DNA from: an uncultured Actinomyces sp.
GTDB taxonomy: Bacteria; Actinomycetota; Actinomycetes; Actinomycetales; Actinomycetaceae
Assembly: GCA_937926415.1 (NCBI GenBank)
Contig: CALBAF010000225.1
Span: forward strand, 1-7,057
Direction of reading: 5' to 3'
Length of the DNA: 7,057 nucleotides
The notes beneath the pieces are model-generated. The model was not told the DNA's origin. It worked only from the letters and a program-made list of their open reading frames with translations, and did no database searches. Shown one piece after another: positions 1 to 6,297 of this stretch (position 1 is its first letter; the number at the start of each line of letters is the position of its first letter). A program made the translations under genes and the position numbers.

Positions 1-398
1 CCAGCCGCAACCAGTACCTGAGCGACGACGAACGCATCCGCGCCCGTGCCCTCTCGCGCGCGCTTCGTTGCGGAGCCGAGGCCGCCGAGGCCGGGGCCAA
101 GCCCGCGCAGATCGTCGCCGAATGCCGCTCGGTGATTGACGCCGAGGGCGGTATCGACCTGGACTACATTGCGCTCGTGGACGCCGGTACCTTCGAGATC
201 CTCGCGGGCACCGAGTCCGTACCCGTCGGCGAGGGTGCTGCCGCGCCCACGATCCTGTCCGACGGCTCGCGCGAGGGACGCATCCTCATCGCCGCCAAGG
301 TGGGCACGACCCGCCTCATTGACAACATGGAGGTGCCGCTGCGCGAGGCCTCCGGTCCTGATGGTCGCTTTGCTGAGCGCGCGGGGGACCTCGCATGA
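1..398 (+). CDS. panC: Pantoate--beta-alanine ligase (pantothenate synthetase), C-terminal part
   Basis: This is the 3' end of a gene that begins before the window; 131 complete codons and a TGA stop are visible. The enzyme joins pantoate to beta-alanine using ATP, through a pantoyl-adenylate, to give pantothenate in the cytoplasm. The first visible residues, SRNQYLS, match the (S)SRNxYLS signature that forms the KMSKS-like loop of the PanC family and lies near residue 180 in E. coli PanC, so about the first 60% of the protein is missing. The rest fits the C-terminal dimerisation domain: an arginine- and alanine-rich helix, then [12 protein letters not shown], the usual late PanC segment. The TGA stop overlaps the panD start codon (ATGA), so translation of the two is probably coupled. 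The next gene supplies the beta-alanine substrate, which agrees with the call. Confidence 0.95.
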   Translation, partial: SRNQYLSDDERIRARALSRALRCGAEAAEAGAKPAQIVAECRSVIDAEGGIDLDYIALVDAGTFEILAGTESVPVGEGAAAPTILSDGSREGRILIAAKVGTTRLIDNMEVPLREASGPDGRFAERAGDLA

Positions 399-829
399 TG
401 GAAATGACGCGCGAGATGGCGATCGGCAAGATCCATCGAGCCGTCGTCACCGGCGCCGACCTGCACTACGTCGGCTCGATCACGGTGGACGAGGACCTGC
501 TGGACGCCGCGAACATCGTTCCCGGGCAGAAGGTCGACATCGTCGACGTCAACAACGGCGAGCGACTCTCGACCTACACGATCGCGGGTGAGCGCGGCAG
601 CGGTACGATCCAGCTCAACGGCGCTGCCGCCCACAAGGTGAGTGTCGGCGACCTCGTCATCATCATGGCCTACGCCCAGGTACCCGAGTCCCTGGTCCGT
701 ACGATGAAGCCCGCCGTCGTCTTCGTCGACGGCTCCAACAAGATCGTCAGCGCCGGCGACCATGCGGGAAGCGTCCCCGAGGACTCACCCCGTGCCCGCG
801 AGCTGGGCCTGAAGAGCTCCGGCATCTGA
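395..829 (+). CDS. panD: Aspartate 1-decarboxylase, pyruvoyl-dependent proenzyme
   Basis: PanD decarboxylates L-aspartate to beta-alanine, the substrate of the PanC enzyme encoded just upstream. It is made as a proenzyme that cleaves itself between Gly and Ser, turning Ser into the pyruvoyl cofactor. The cleavage site HYVGS is at residues 24-28 of this 144-aa reading. Other known active-site residues line up with E. coli PanD at a constant offset of three: Lys12 (K9), Arg57 (R54), Tyr61 (Y58) and Asn75 (N72). The offset raises a start question. ATG at 404 would give [12 protein letters not shown] and put the pyruvoyl serine at 25 as in E. coli, while the GGGGGA stretch near 384-388 is better spaced for ATG 395 or 398. 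I keep 395, which gives the 4-base overlap with panC. The C-terminus (about residues 120-144) is a polar tail. A strong hairpin follows the stop. Confidence 0.96.
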   Translation: MMEMTREMAIGKIHRAVVTGADLHYVGSITVDEDLLDAANIVPGQKVDIVDVNNGERLSTYTIAGERGSGTIQLNGAAAHKVSVGDLVIIMAYAQVPESLVRTMKPAVVFVDGSNKIVSAGDHAGSVPEDSPRARELGLKSSGI

Positions 830-843
830 TTGACACGCTGAAT

Positions 844-878
844 AGGAGCGCCCACTCACCCGAGTGGGCGCTCCTTGT
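844..878 (+). terminator. Intrinsic terminator hairpin after panD
   Basis: A perfect 14-bp inverted repeat, AGGAGCGCCCACTC at 844-857 and its reverse complement at 862-875, encloses a 4-base loop ACCC. It starts 14 bases after the panD stop. Only a short, interrupted T run (CTCCTTGTAT) follows, as is common in high-GC actinobacteria. It most likely ends the panCD transcript and insulates it from the sugar transport operon downstream. Confidence 0.85.
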
Positions 879-1013
879 ATCAGCGAGAAGTTCCTGCACT
901 GACGGTCGCCTCGTGGTGCGCTCTGTTCACATATGTCCACACCTTGTCATTTCTCAGCGCTGATGCCCCCGTCACACCTATCCTCGAAGAACCGAACGAA
1001 AGGATGGTGAGGC
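879..1013 (+). promoter_or_regulatory. Probable promoter/operator region of the sugar ABC operon
   Basis: This non-coding stretch lies between the panD terminator and the first permease, so the promoter of the ABC operon should be here. A TATCCT hexamer at 979-984 fits the actinobacterial -10 pattern TANNNT and would give a leader of roughly 20-25 bases, but no convincing -35 box is correctly spaced from it. An 8-base palindrome ACATATGT at 929-936 stands out as an AT-rich patch in GC-rich sequence and could be part of an operator. AAAGGA at 999-1004 is the likely ribosome binding site, 9 bases before ATG 1014. The location of the promoter is inferred; the exact elements are uncertain. Confidence 0.4.
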
Positions 1014-1892
1014 ATGACCAAGCGAGCGTCGAGGGCGCGCCACGCACTCATCGGATACGCGTTCCTCTCCCCCGCGCTCATCGGTGTCCTCATCTTCATG
1101 GTCGTTCCCATCGTCGTCATCATGTGGGTGAGTCTGTATCGGTGGGACCTGATCGGGGATACCCGCTACGTGGGCTTGGCTAACGTGACGAACGTACTCA
1201 GTGACCCGGCCTTCCTGTCATCCCTGCGCACGACGATCCTCTTCGTCCTCCTCGTGGTCCCCATCCAGGTCATCCTGGGTCTCCTCCTCGCCAATCTGCT
1301 GACGAAGGGGGTGCGCGGTACCGTCTTCTATCGCACGCTCATCGTCATTCCGTGGATCGCGCCCCCGTTGGCCCTCGGTGTCGTGTGGTCGTGGATTTTT
1401 GCTCCCACCGGCGGCCTCCTCTCGGCGCTCGCGGGCACTCGACTCGAGATTCTCGTGTCACCCACCTGGGCCCTGCCAGCAGCGGCTTTCGTCGTCGTGT
1501 GGTCGAACGTGGGGTACACGGCGCTCTTCTTCATCGCCGGATTGCTCGCGATCCCGAGCGAACTGACAGAGGCGGCGACCGTGGACGGGGCCTCGTCCTC
1601 TCAGGTCTTCTGGCACATCAAGATGCCCCTCCTGCGCCCGACCTTCTTCTTCGTGTCGGTCACCTCCGTCATCTCGGTGTTCAACGTCTTCGATCAGATC
1701 TACGCCCTGACCAAGGGAGGTCCGTCCGGATCCACCGAGGTCCTCGCCTACCTGATCTACAAGGAAGCCTTCGAGACCGGCAACGTTGGCCGCGCTGCGG
1801 TCATGGCGTGCGTGATGATGCTGCTCCTCATGGGATTGACGCTGGCCCAGAACCTGTACTTCCGGAAGAGGACCACGTATGAGCTCGTCTAA
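1014..1892 (+). CDS. Carbohydrate ABC transporter permease, MalF/UgpA type
   Basis: A 292-residue inner-membrane subunit of a sugar-import ABC transporter (CUT1 type). Six hydrophobic segments are visible at about residues 13-38, 73-96, 108-128, 150-180, 208-228 and 258-280. The EAA loop that docks on the ATPase is ELTEAATVDGASSSQVFWHIKMPLL, with Glu186-Ala-Ala and Gly192, and lies between the fourth and fifth segments where it belongs. The short cytoplasmic N-terminus and the sequence SPALIGVLIFMVVPIV are typical of MalF-like permeases without the long E. coli MalF insertion. The ATG is preceded by AAAGGA at 9 bases. It is the first gene of the operon and its end overlaps the next permease by 14 bases, which suggests translational coupling and a 1:1 heterodimer. 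The sugar cannot be read from this protein alone; neighbouring genes suggest an N-acetylated glycoside. Confidence 0.93.
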   Translation: MTKRASRARHALIGYAFLSPALIGVLIFMVVPIVVIMWVSLYRWDLIGDTRYVGLANVTNVLSDPAFLSSLRTTILFVLLVVPIQVILGLLLANLLTKGVRGTVFYRTLIVIPWIAPPLALGVVWSWIFAPTGGLLSALAGTRLEILVSPTWALPAAAFVVVWSNVGYTALFFIAGLLAIPSELTEAATVDGASSSQVFWHIKMPLLRPTFFFVSVTSVISVFNVFDQIYALTKGGPSGSTEVLAYLIYKEAFETGNVGRAAVMACVMMLLLMGLTLAQNLYFRKRTTYELV

Positions 1893-2724
1893 GTCGCACT
1901 CGCGTCGGCCCTGGTGGTCGACCCTGGGGATCTACGTGGGGCTATCGCTGGCTGCGTTCGTCATGGTCATCCCGCTGCTTTTCAGCTTTGTCACGGCCTT
2001 CAAGTCGCCGCAGGACTTCGCCTCGCATTCGCCCTTCGCGCTGCCCTCGCCGCCCTCCCTGGCCTCGTTCCAGGCGATCCTGACGGGACGAGTCAACTTC
2101 GGCGACGCGATCATCACGACCCTCCTCGTCGTCGTGGTGATGGTCGTCGGTCAGCTGGTGTCATCGGTGCTGGCCGCCTACGCGTTCGCCCGCATCGAGT
2201 TCCCGGGACGCGAAGTCATCTTCTGGCTCTTCCTGGGCACCATGATGATTCCGGCGTCGGTGCTCGTGATCCCGCTGTACCTGATGCTGGCCAAGATGGG
2301 GCTGAACAACACCTTCTGGGGCATCGTTCTCCCCTTTGTGTTCGCGTCACCCTATGCGGTGTTCCTGCTGCGTCAGTCCTTCCGCCAGATTCCGCAGGAG
2401 ATTATCGACGCGGCGACCATGGACGGCGCCGGGCAGATGCGCATCCTCTTTTCCATCGTCGTTCCCGTGTCGAAGCCGATCATTTCGACGCTCGTGCTCA
2501 TCACCGTGGTGAGCCAGTGGAACTCCTTCATGTGGCCGCGGATTATCGCGGCGACCAGGCCTCGTGTCCTCACGGTTGCGACGGCCGCCCTGCAGAGCCA
2601 GTACAACGCGAATTGGACGTACGTCATGGCGGCGACGACCATCGCGCTCGTCCCCCTGATCGCTCTGTTCATCGTCTTTCAACGACACATCGTTGAATCG
2701 ATTGCCCTGACGGGCATCAAGTAA
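1879..2724 (+). CDS. Carbohydrate ABC transporter permease, MalG/UgpE type
   Basis: A 281-residue partner permease. The first hydrophobic segment is at about residues 14-41, followed by the polar loop FKSPQDFASHSPFALP usual for MalG-like proteins and five more membrane segments. The EAA loop reads EIIDAATMDGAGQMRILFSIVVPVSKP, with Asp177-Ala-Ala in place of Glu-Ala-Ala and Gly183; Asp at this place is common in the family. The C-terminus ends in the MalG-like pattern FQRHIVESIALTGIK. AGAGGA at 1867-1872, inside the 3' end of the upstream permease, is the ribosome binding site, 6 bases before the ATG. The stop is followed 30 bases later by the binding-protein gene. Together with the upstream permease it forms the membrane channel, which would need an ATPase encoded elsewhere. 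Confidence 0.94.
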   Translation: MSSSKSHSRRPWWSTLGIYVGLSLAAFVMVIPLLFSFVTAFKSPQDFASHSPFALPSPPSLASFQAILTGRVNFGDAIITTLLVVVVMVVGQLVSSVLAAYAFARIEFPGREVIFWLFLGTMMIPASVLVIPLYLMLAKMGLNNTFWGIVLPFVFASPYAVFLLRQSFRQIPQEIIDAATMDGAGQMRILFSIVVPVSKPIISTLVLITVVSQWNSFMWPRIIAATRPRVLTVATAALQSQYNANWTYVMAATTIALVPLIALFIVFQRHIVESIALTGIK

Positions 2725-2754
2725 CAACACAACCCATCACAACTGGAGGTCTTC

Positions 2755-4077
2755 ATGAAAAGGCGTTTTGTTACCGCTACCGCTCTGATTGGTGCCGCGT
2801 CGATGCTGATGGCCGCCTGCTCGCAGGGTGGCAGCGCGTCGAGCGAGGCGGGCGCGTCCCTGACCCTGCGTCTGTGGGATGACCAGGCTGCCCAGGCGTA
2901 CGAGGCAGCGCTCCCCGCGTTCACCGAAGAAACGGGGATCACGGTCAACGTCGAGGTCGTCCCGTGGTCGGACTACTTCACGGGGCTGCGGTCTGAGCTC
3001 GCCGCGGGCACCGGACCGGACGTCTTCTGGTCCAACACGAACAACTACACCGAGTACGCCCGCGGCGGCAAGATCGTCAACATCGACGAGGAGTTCCCCG
3101 CCTCGGAGCGCGACGGCTGGCTTCAGGGTGCCATCGATCAGTACACGGTTGATGGACATCTCTACGGTGTTCCGGTCCTCACCGATCCGTCGATCGCGGT
3201 GTACTACAACAAGTCCCTGCTGGATGCGGCCGGCGTGAGCGTCGAGGACCTGCAGAACCTGTCCTGGGACCCGAGCGCCTCCACGGACTCTCTGCGGGAT
3301 ATCACCCGCAAGCTGACGCTGGACTCGTCGGGCCGCAACGCGGCCGATCCCGCTTTCGATGCGGACCACGTTGTTCAGTACGGATACAACGCCGCGCTGG
3401 ATGGCCAGGCGATGTTCATTCCGTACCTGGGGTCGGCCGGCGCCACCCTGCAGGACGAGAGCGGTCACTTCACGTTCGCGAGCCCCGAGGGTGAAGCAGC
3501 GGTCGGCTACCTCGTGGACCTGATCAACAAGGAGCACGTGGCCCCCTCGGCGGCCGATACGAACGATAACGGTGACTTCAGCCGCGACCAGTTCCTGCAG
3601 GGCAAGATCGCCCTGTTCCAGTCCGGTGCCTACAACCTGGCGAACGTGGCCGAGGGTGCGTCCTTCGAGTGGGGCCTGGCTCCCCAGCCGAAGGGGCCCG
3701 CAGGTGCTGTGACGGTCGGTAACTCCGTCGTCGCCGCCGGTTCGACGGCGAGCGCGAACCCCGAGGCTCAGCACAAGCTGCTGGCGTGGCTGGCTGGCAA
3801 GGACGGCGGTGCCGCACTGGGCAAGACCGGCGCCGGATTCCCCGCGAACGAGAAGGCTCAGGTGACGTGGACCGCCTACTGGTCGGACAAGGGCGTCGAC
3901 ACCTCGGTGATGGCAAAGACTCCTTCGGGCACGATCATGGCTCCCTTCGGCGCGAAGCTGGGCGCGGCAATGGACGCGTACAACGGTGTGCTCAAGGAGG
4001 TCTTCCTGGGACGAACCGGCGTGCATGAGGGCGTCCAGGCGGCCCAGGACGCCGCCAACGCGGCGGTCGATCAGTAG
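2755..4077 (+). CDS. Extracellular sugar-binding lipoprotein of the ABC transporter (family 1)
   Basis: A 440-residue solute-binding protein that captures the sugar outside the membrane and hands it to the two permeases encoded upstream. The N-terminus MKRRFVTATALIGAASMLMAAC is a lipoprotein signal peptide: positive charges at residues 2-4, a hydrophobic stretch, and a lipobox-like MAAC with the acylated Cys22. A serine/glycine linker follows, then the typical family-1 start LTLRLWDDQAAQAYEAALPAFTEETGITVNVE. PDVFWSNTNNYTEYARGGKIVNIDE (from about residue 85) and YGVPVLTDPSIAVYYNKSLLDAAGV match the hinge and ligand regions of this fold, and the length is normal. GGAGG at 2745-2749 lies 5 bases before the ATG. 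The ligand is not evident from sequence; aromatic residues such as Trp and Tyr at many loops are usual for sugar stacking. A strong hairpin follows the gene. Confidence 0.94.
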   Translation: MKRRFVTATALIGAASMLMAACSQGGSASSEAGASLTLRLWDDQAAQAYEAALPAFTEETGITVNVEVVPWSDYFTGLRSELAAGTGPDVFWSNTNNYTEYARGGKIVNIDEEFPASERDGWLQGAIDQYTVDGHLYGVPVLTDPSIAVYYNKSLLDAAGVSVEDLQNLSWDPSASTDSLRDITRKLTLDSSGRNAADPAFDADHVVQYGYNAALDGQAMFIPYLGSAGATLQDESGHFTFASPEGEAAVGYLVDLINKEHVAPSAADTNDNGDFSRDQFLQGKIALFQSGAYNLANVAEGASFEWGLAPQPKGPAGAVTVGNSVVAAGSTASANPEAQHKLLAWLAGKDGGAALGKTGAGFPANEKAQVTWTAYWSDKGVDTSVMAKTPSGTIMAPFGAKLGAAMDAYNGVLKEVFLGRTGVHEGVQAAQDAANAAVDQ

Positions 4078-4095
4078 TCGTTGCGCAATCGTGAC

Positions 4096-4128
4096 AGGCG
4101 CCGGCGGGATGTGATCTCGCCGGCGCCT
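4096..4128 (+). other. Intercistronic hairpin between binding protein and deacetylase genes
   Basis: AGGCGCCGGCG at 4096-4106 pairs perfectly with CGCCGGCGCCT at 4118-4128. The stem can extend inward through a G-U pair and three more pairs (4107-4110 with 4114-4117), leaving a 3-base loop. No T run follows; CACTAAGGAG comes next, with the ribosome binding site of the deacetylase only 4 bases after the stem. It therefore looks more like a processing or 3'-end-stabilising element, or a partial terminator, than a full terminator. Such hairpins behind binding-protein genes commonly raise their mRNA level above that of neighbouring genes. The structure is seen directly; the role is inferred. Confidence 0.75.
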
Positions 4129-4145
4129 CACTAAGGAGTACACGA

Positions 4146-4841
4146 ATGGATACCGTGCTGGGAATTTACGCTCACCCCGACGACGCGGATGTGGACGCGG
4201 GCGGGACGCTCGCTCGCTTCGCGCGCGAGGGATCGCGGGTCGTCGTCGCAGTCGTCACGGACGGGGACGCGGGCGGCTCCGATCAGGACCTGCATCAGCA
4301 GATGGGCGCGCTACGCCGTGAGGAGCAGCGCCGCGCGTGCGAGCGACTGGGGGTCACGGAGCTCGTCTTTTTCGATGGCTACCCCGACGGCATGGTGACC
4401 CCGTCCCACGGCCTCGTGCGCGATATCGTCGCCCTCATTCGACGCGTGAAACCGGACCTGATTCTGACGCTCTCGCCCGAGTACAACTGGTCCTCGATCT
4501 ACGCAAACCACCCGGACCACCGGGCCGTGGGCGCCGCGGTCACGGATGCCGTCTACCCGGCCGCGCGTAACCCATTCGCTTTCCCCGAGCTCCTCGACGC
4601 GGGCCTCGAGCCGCACGTCGTTCAGGAAGTGTGGTTCCAGGGAGGCCCGTCGACGAACCACGTCGTCGAGCTGGACCAGGCAGACATCGAGGCCAAGGTC
4701 AGCGCCGTGCGCGAGCACGTCACGCAATTCGACGACCTCGATCGGATGGAATCCTGGATCCGCCAGAGTGCTTGCGACGCGGGGCAGCCCCACGGCTACG
4801 CGGGGGGAGAAGAGTTTTTCCGCTGGGATACCCGCGGGTGA
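4146..4841 (+). CDS. PIG-L/LmbE-family zinc-dependent de-N-acetylase
   Basis: A 231-residue cytoplasmic enzyme without signal peptide or membrane segment. The family removes N-acetyl groups from GlcNAc-type sugars (for example MshB, BshB, archaeal diacetylchitobiose deacetylase). The zinc site is intact: AHPDD at residues 9-13 supplies His10 and Asp13 as ligands and Asp12 as general base, and HPDH at 122-125 supplies His125 as third ligand and His122 as the likely acid, by analogy with MshB. The Rossmann-like start (VLGIYAHPDDADVDAGGTLARFAREG, then VVVAVVTDGDAGG) is typical. AAGGAG at 4133-4138 is 7 bases before the ATG. At about 230 residues it is shorter than MshB (about 300), and it sits in a sugar uptake operon, so a mycothiol role is less likely than deacetylation of an imported N-acetylated sugar. 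The exact substrate is not known. Confidence 0.9.
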   Translation: MDTVLGIYAHPDDADVDAGGTLARFAREGSRVVVAVVTDGDAGGSDQDLHQQMGALRREEQRRACERLGVTELVFFDGYPDGMVTPSHGLVRDIVALIRRVKPDLILTLSPEYNWSSIYANHPDHRAVGAAVTDAVYPAARNPFAFPELLDAGLEPHVVQEVWFQGGPSTNHVVELDQADIEAKVSAVREHVTQFDDLDRMESWIRQSACDAGQPHGYAGGEEFFRWDTRG

Positions 4842-4847
4842 GAGCCC

Positions 4848-6221
4848 TCAGTCGAAGGCCGCGGCGACCAGCGGGTTCGTGCGGATCGCCTGATCGAGCA
4901 CGTCGCGTGCAACGTTGATCGAGTCGACCAGGGGATGCAGCGCCAGCGCCTGCCACGCAAGAGTGCGATCGCGCTCGCGGGCAGCGTCGATGACGAGGTT
5001 TTCGCAGGCCTTCACGGATTGGACGAGGCCGAGCGCGGCCCCTTCCAAGGACGCAACCGGAATCGGATGGACGCCGGAGGCGTCGACGTCGCAGGGCACC
5101 TCGACGACGTCCGTGTCGCGCAGCGCCGGGATCGAGGAGAAACCGCCGTCACCGTTTCCGACGTTGAGGATCATGCGCGCCGGAGTGTTCGTGGCGAGCG
5201 CATTCATGAGGTCGAGGGCCACCTTCTGGTAGCCGCCGCCCGCAATGTCCTCGGCGCGCCTGCCGGAACGATCGTCGACCTCGCGGGCCTCCGCCATGTA
5301 CGTCGCCTCCCGATCGGCGAGCGCGTCGATCCACGTGTGCCCCGCCTTTTCGGGCTGGGAGAGCACGGCGTTGTAGAAGGCTTCCTGCTGGTCGCGCAGG
5401 TACTCGCCGCGGGTTTGGTCCTGGTGGATGCGGGCCATGGCTTCACGGTGGCAGTAGTAGTAGAACAGGTACTCGTTGGGCAGGGCGCCCAGCGCGCGGA
5501 TCCAGTCCGTCCCGATGGCACGCGATTCTTCCATGGAGGCCAAGGCCTCGTCGTCGGCGAAGAGGCGTGGGAGGACGTCACGGCCGTCGACCGAGAGGGA
5601 ACGTAGCCATCCGAGGTGGTTGAGCCCCGCGTAGTCGAAGGACACGTCGACGCGCTCCTCCTCGGGAATATTCAGGGCGTTCAGCGTGCGGTTGACGAGC
5701 CCGATGGGGGTGTCGCAGATACCGATGACGCGCTCGCCGAGGACGGAACGCATCGCCTGGGTGATAATCCCGGCAGGGTTCGTGAAGTTGATGAGCCAGG
5801 CGTTCGGGCACAGGCGCTTGGCGGCGTGGGCCAGCTCGAGTGCCGGCCCGAGTGACCGGAACGCGTAGCAGTAGCCGCCCACTCCGACGGTCTCTTGACC
5901 GAGCAGCCCGTTATCGAGGCCGCAGTGTTCATCGAGGACCCTCCCGCAGGTCCCGCCCACCCGCATCGCGGAGAACACGAAGTCGGCCCCGGGAAGCGCC
6001 TCGTTGATGTCCGTCGTCGCGCGGACGGTGGGGGAGTGCGGGAAGTTCAGCGAGGACAGCACGGCCATCATCGCGTCGAGCCTGCGCACGTCGGTGTCGT
6101 ACAGGACGACGCGGTCGACGTCGAGGGATGCGTAGGCTCCCTGCCCCGCCCGTGAGCGGGCCAAGACGTCGATCATCGCGGGGACACGGAAGCCCCCTCC
6201 TCCAACGATGGTGAGCTGCAT
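4848..6221 (-). CDS. Glycoside hydrolase family 4, 6-phospho-glycosidase-like
   Basis: A 457-residue GH4 enzyme; the family cleaves glycosides by an NAD- and Mn-dependent redox elimination mechanism in the cytoplasm. Visible in order: the Rossmann NAD motif MQLTIVGGGGF (1-11), the acidic end of strand two VVLYDTD (38-44), RVGG with RVLDEH and GLLGQETVGVGG (87-116), NFTNPAG (145-151), metal ligands Cys169 in CDTP and His202 in GLNHLGW, and PNEYLFYYY (248-256), which should carry the tyrosine base. The overall pattern is closest to proteins annotated as 6-phospho-beta-glucosidase, but the CDTP tetrad is not diagnostic. I chose ATG 6221 over ATG 6230, which is in frame and 3 codons longer. The AGAGAGG site directly abuts ATG 6230 but is 9 bases before ATG 6221, and the shorter form begins like other GH4 enzymes. 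It faces the deacetylase gene tail to tail and diverges from the kinase. Confidence 0.92.
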   Translation of the reverse strand: MQLTIVGGGGFRVPAMIDVLARSRAGQGAYASLDVDRVVLYDTDVRRLDAMMAVLSSLNFPHSPTVRATTDINEALPGADFVFSAMRVGGTCGRVLDEHCGLDNGLLGQETVGVGGYCYAFRSLGPALELAHAAKRLCPNAWLINFTNPAGIITQAMRSVLGERVIGICDTPIGLVNRTLNALNIPEEERVDVSFDYAGLNHLGWLRSLSVDGRDVLPRLFADDEALASMEESRAIGTDWIRALGALPNEYLFYYYCHREAMARIHQDQTRGEYLRDQQEAFYNAVLSQPEKAGHTWIDALADREATYMAEAREVDDRSGRRAEDIAGGGYQKVALDLMNALATNTPARMILNVGNGDGGFSSIPALRDTDVVEVPCDVDASGVHPIPVASLEGAALGLVQSVKACENLVIDAARERDRTLAWQALALHPLVDSINVARDVLDQAIRTNPLVAAAFD

Positions 6222-6297
6222 GGCGGGCATCCTCTCTGACTACGTATAGTGGTGGCTCACTGACATATTGTAGTCGCGCTCACGTCTAGGAGGGCCC
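6222..6297. promoter_or_regulatory. Divergent promoter/operator region between GH4 and kinase genes
   Basis: The 76 bases between the two divergent starts must hold promoters for both. They contain an AT-rich island in otherwise GC-rich DNA. -10-like hexamers are TATAGT at 6245-6250 on the + strand and TACAAT on the - strand (6272-6267); neither has a clear -35 box, and taken together they would give transcripts overlapping at their 5' ends. An inverted repeat, GACTAC at 6238-6243 and GTAGTC at 6270-6275 with 26 bases between, brackets the island and may be a regulator site. AGAGAGG (6237-6231, - strand) and AGGAGGG (6288-6294, + strand) are the ribosome binding sites. No regulator gene lies inside the window. 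Confidence 0.5.

Noticed and set aside
164..763. A 199-codon open frame on the - strand across panC and panD
   Set aside because: Both opposite-strand genes are clear family members; the antisense product has no recognisable features.
897..903. 7-mer CACTGAC shared between the ABC promoter region and the divergent region (6258-6264)
   Set aside because: A single 7-base match between two regions of this size is expected by chance, and its position relative to other elements differs.
875..1183. A 102-codon open frame on the + strand covering the gap before the first permease
   Set aside because: Its start lies in the tail of the panD terminator with no ribosome binding site, and more than half of it overlaps the permease in another frame.
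2737..4143. A 468-codon open frame on the - strand opposite the sugar-binding protein gene
   Set aside because: It mirrors the binding-protein gene almost exactly, is arginine- and valine-rich with no recognisable domain, and starts within the intercistronic hairpin region without a ribosome binding site. Long antisense frames are expected in high-GC genes.
4146..4841. Deacetylase as MshB or Mca of mycothiol metabolism
   Set aside because: The protein is much shorter than those enzymes and is embedded in a sugar uptake operon, although it shares the zinc-site motifs of the superfamily.
4935..5606. A 223-codon open frame on the + strand inside the GH4 gene
   Set aside because: It is antisense to a well-supported GH4 protein, shows no family motifs and has the low-complexity composition of a shadow frame.
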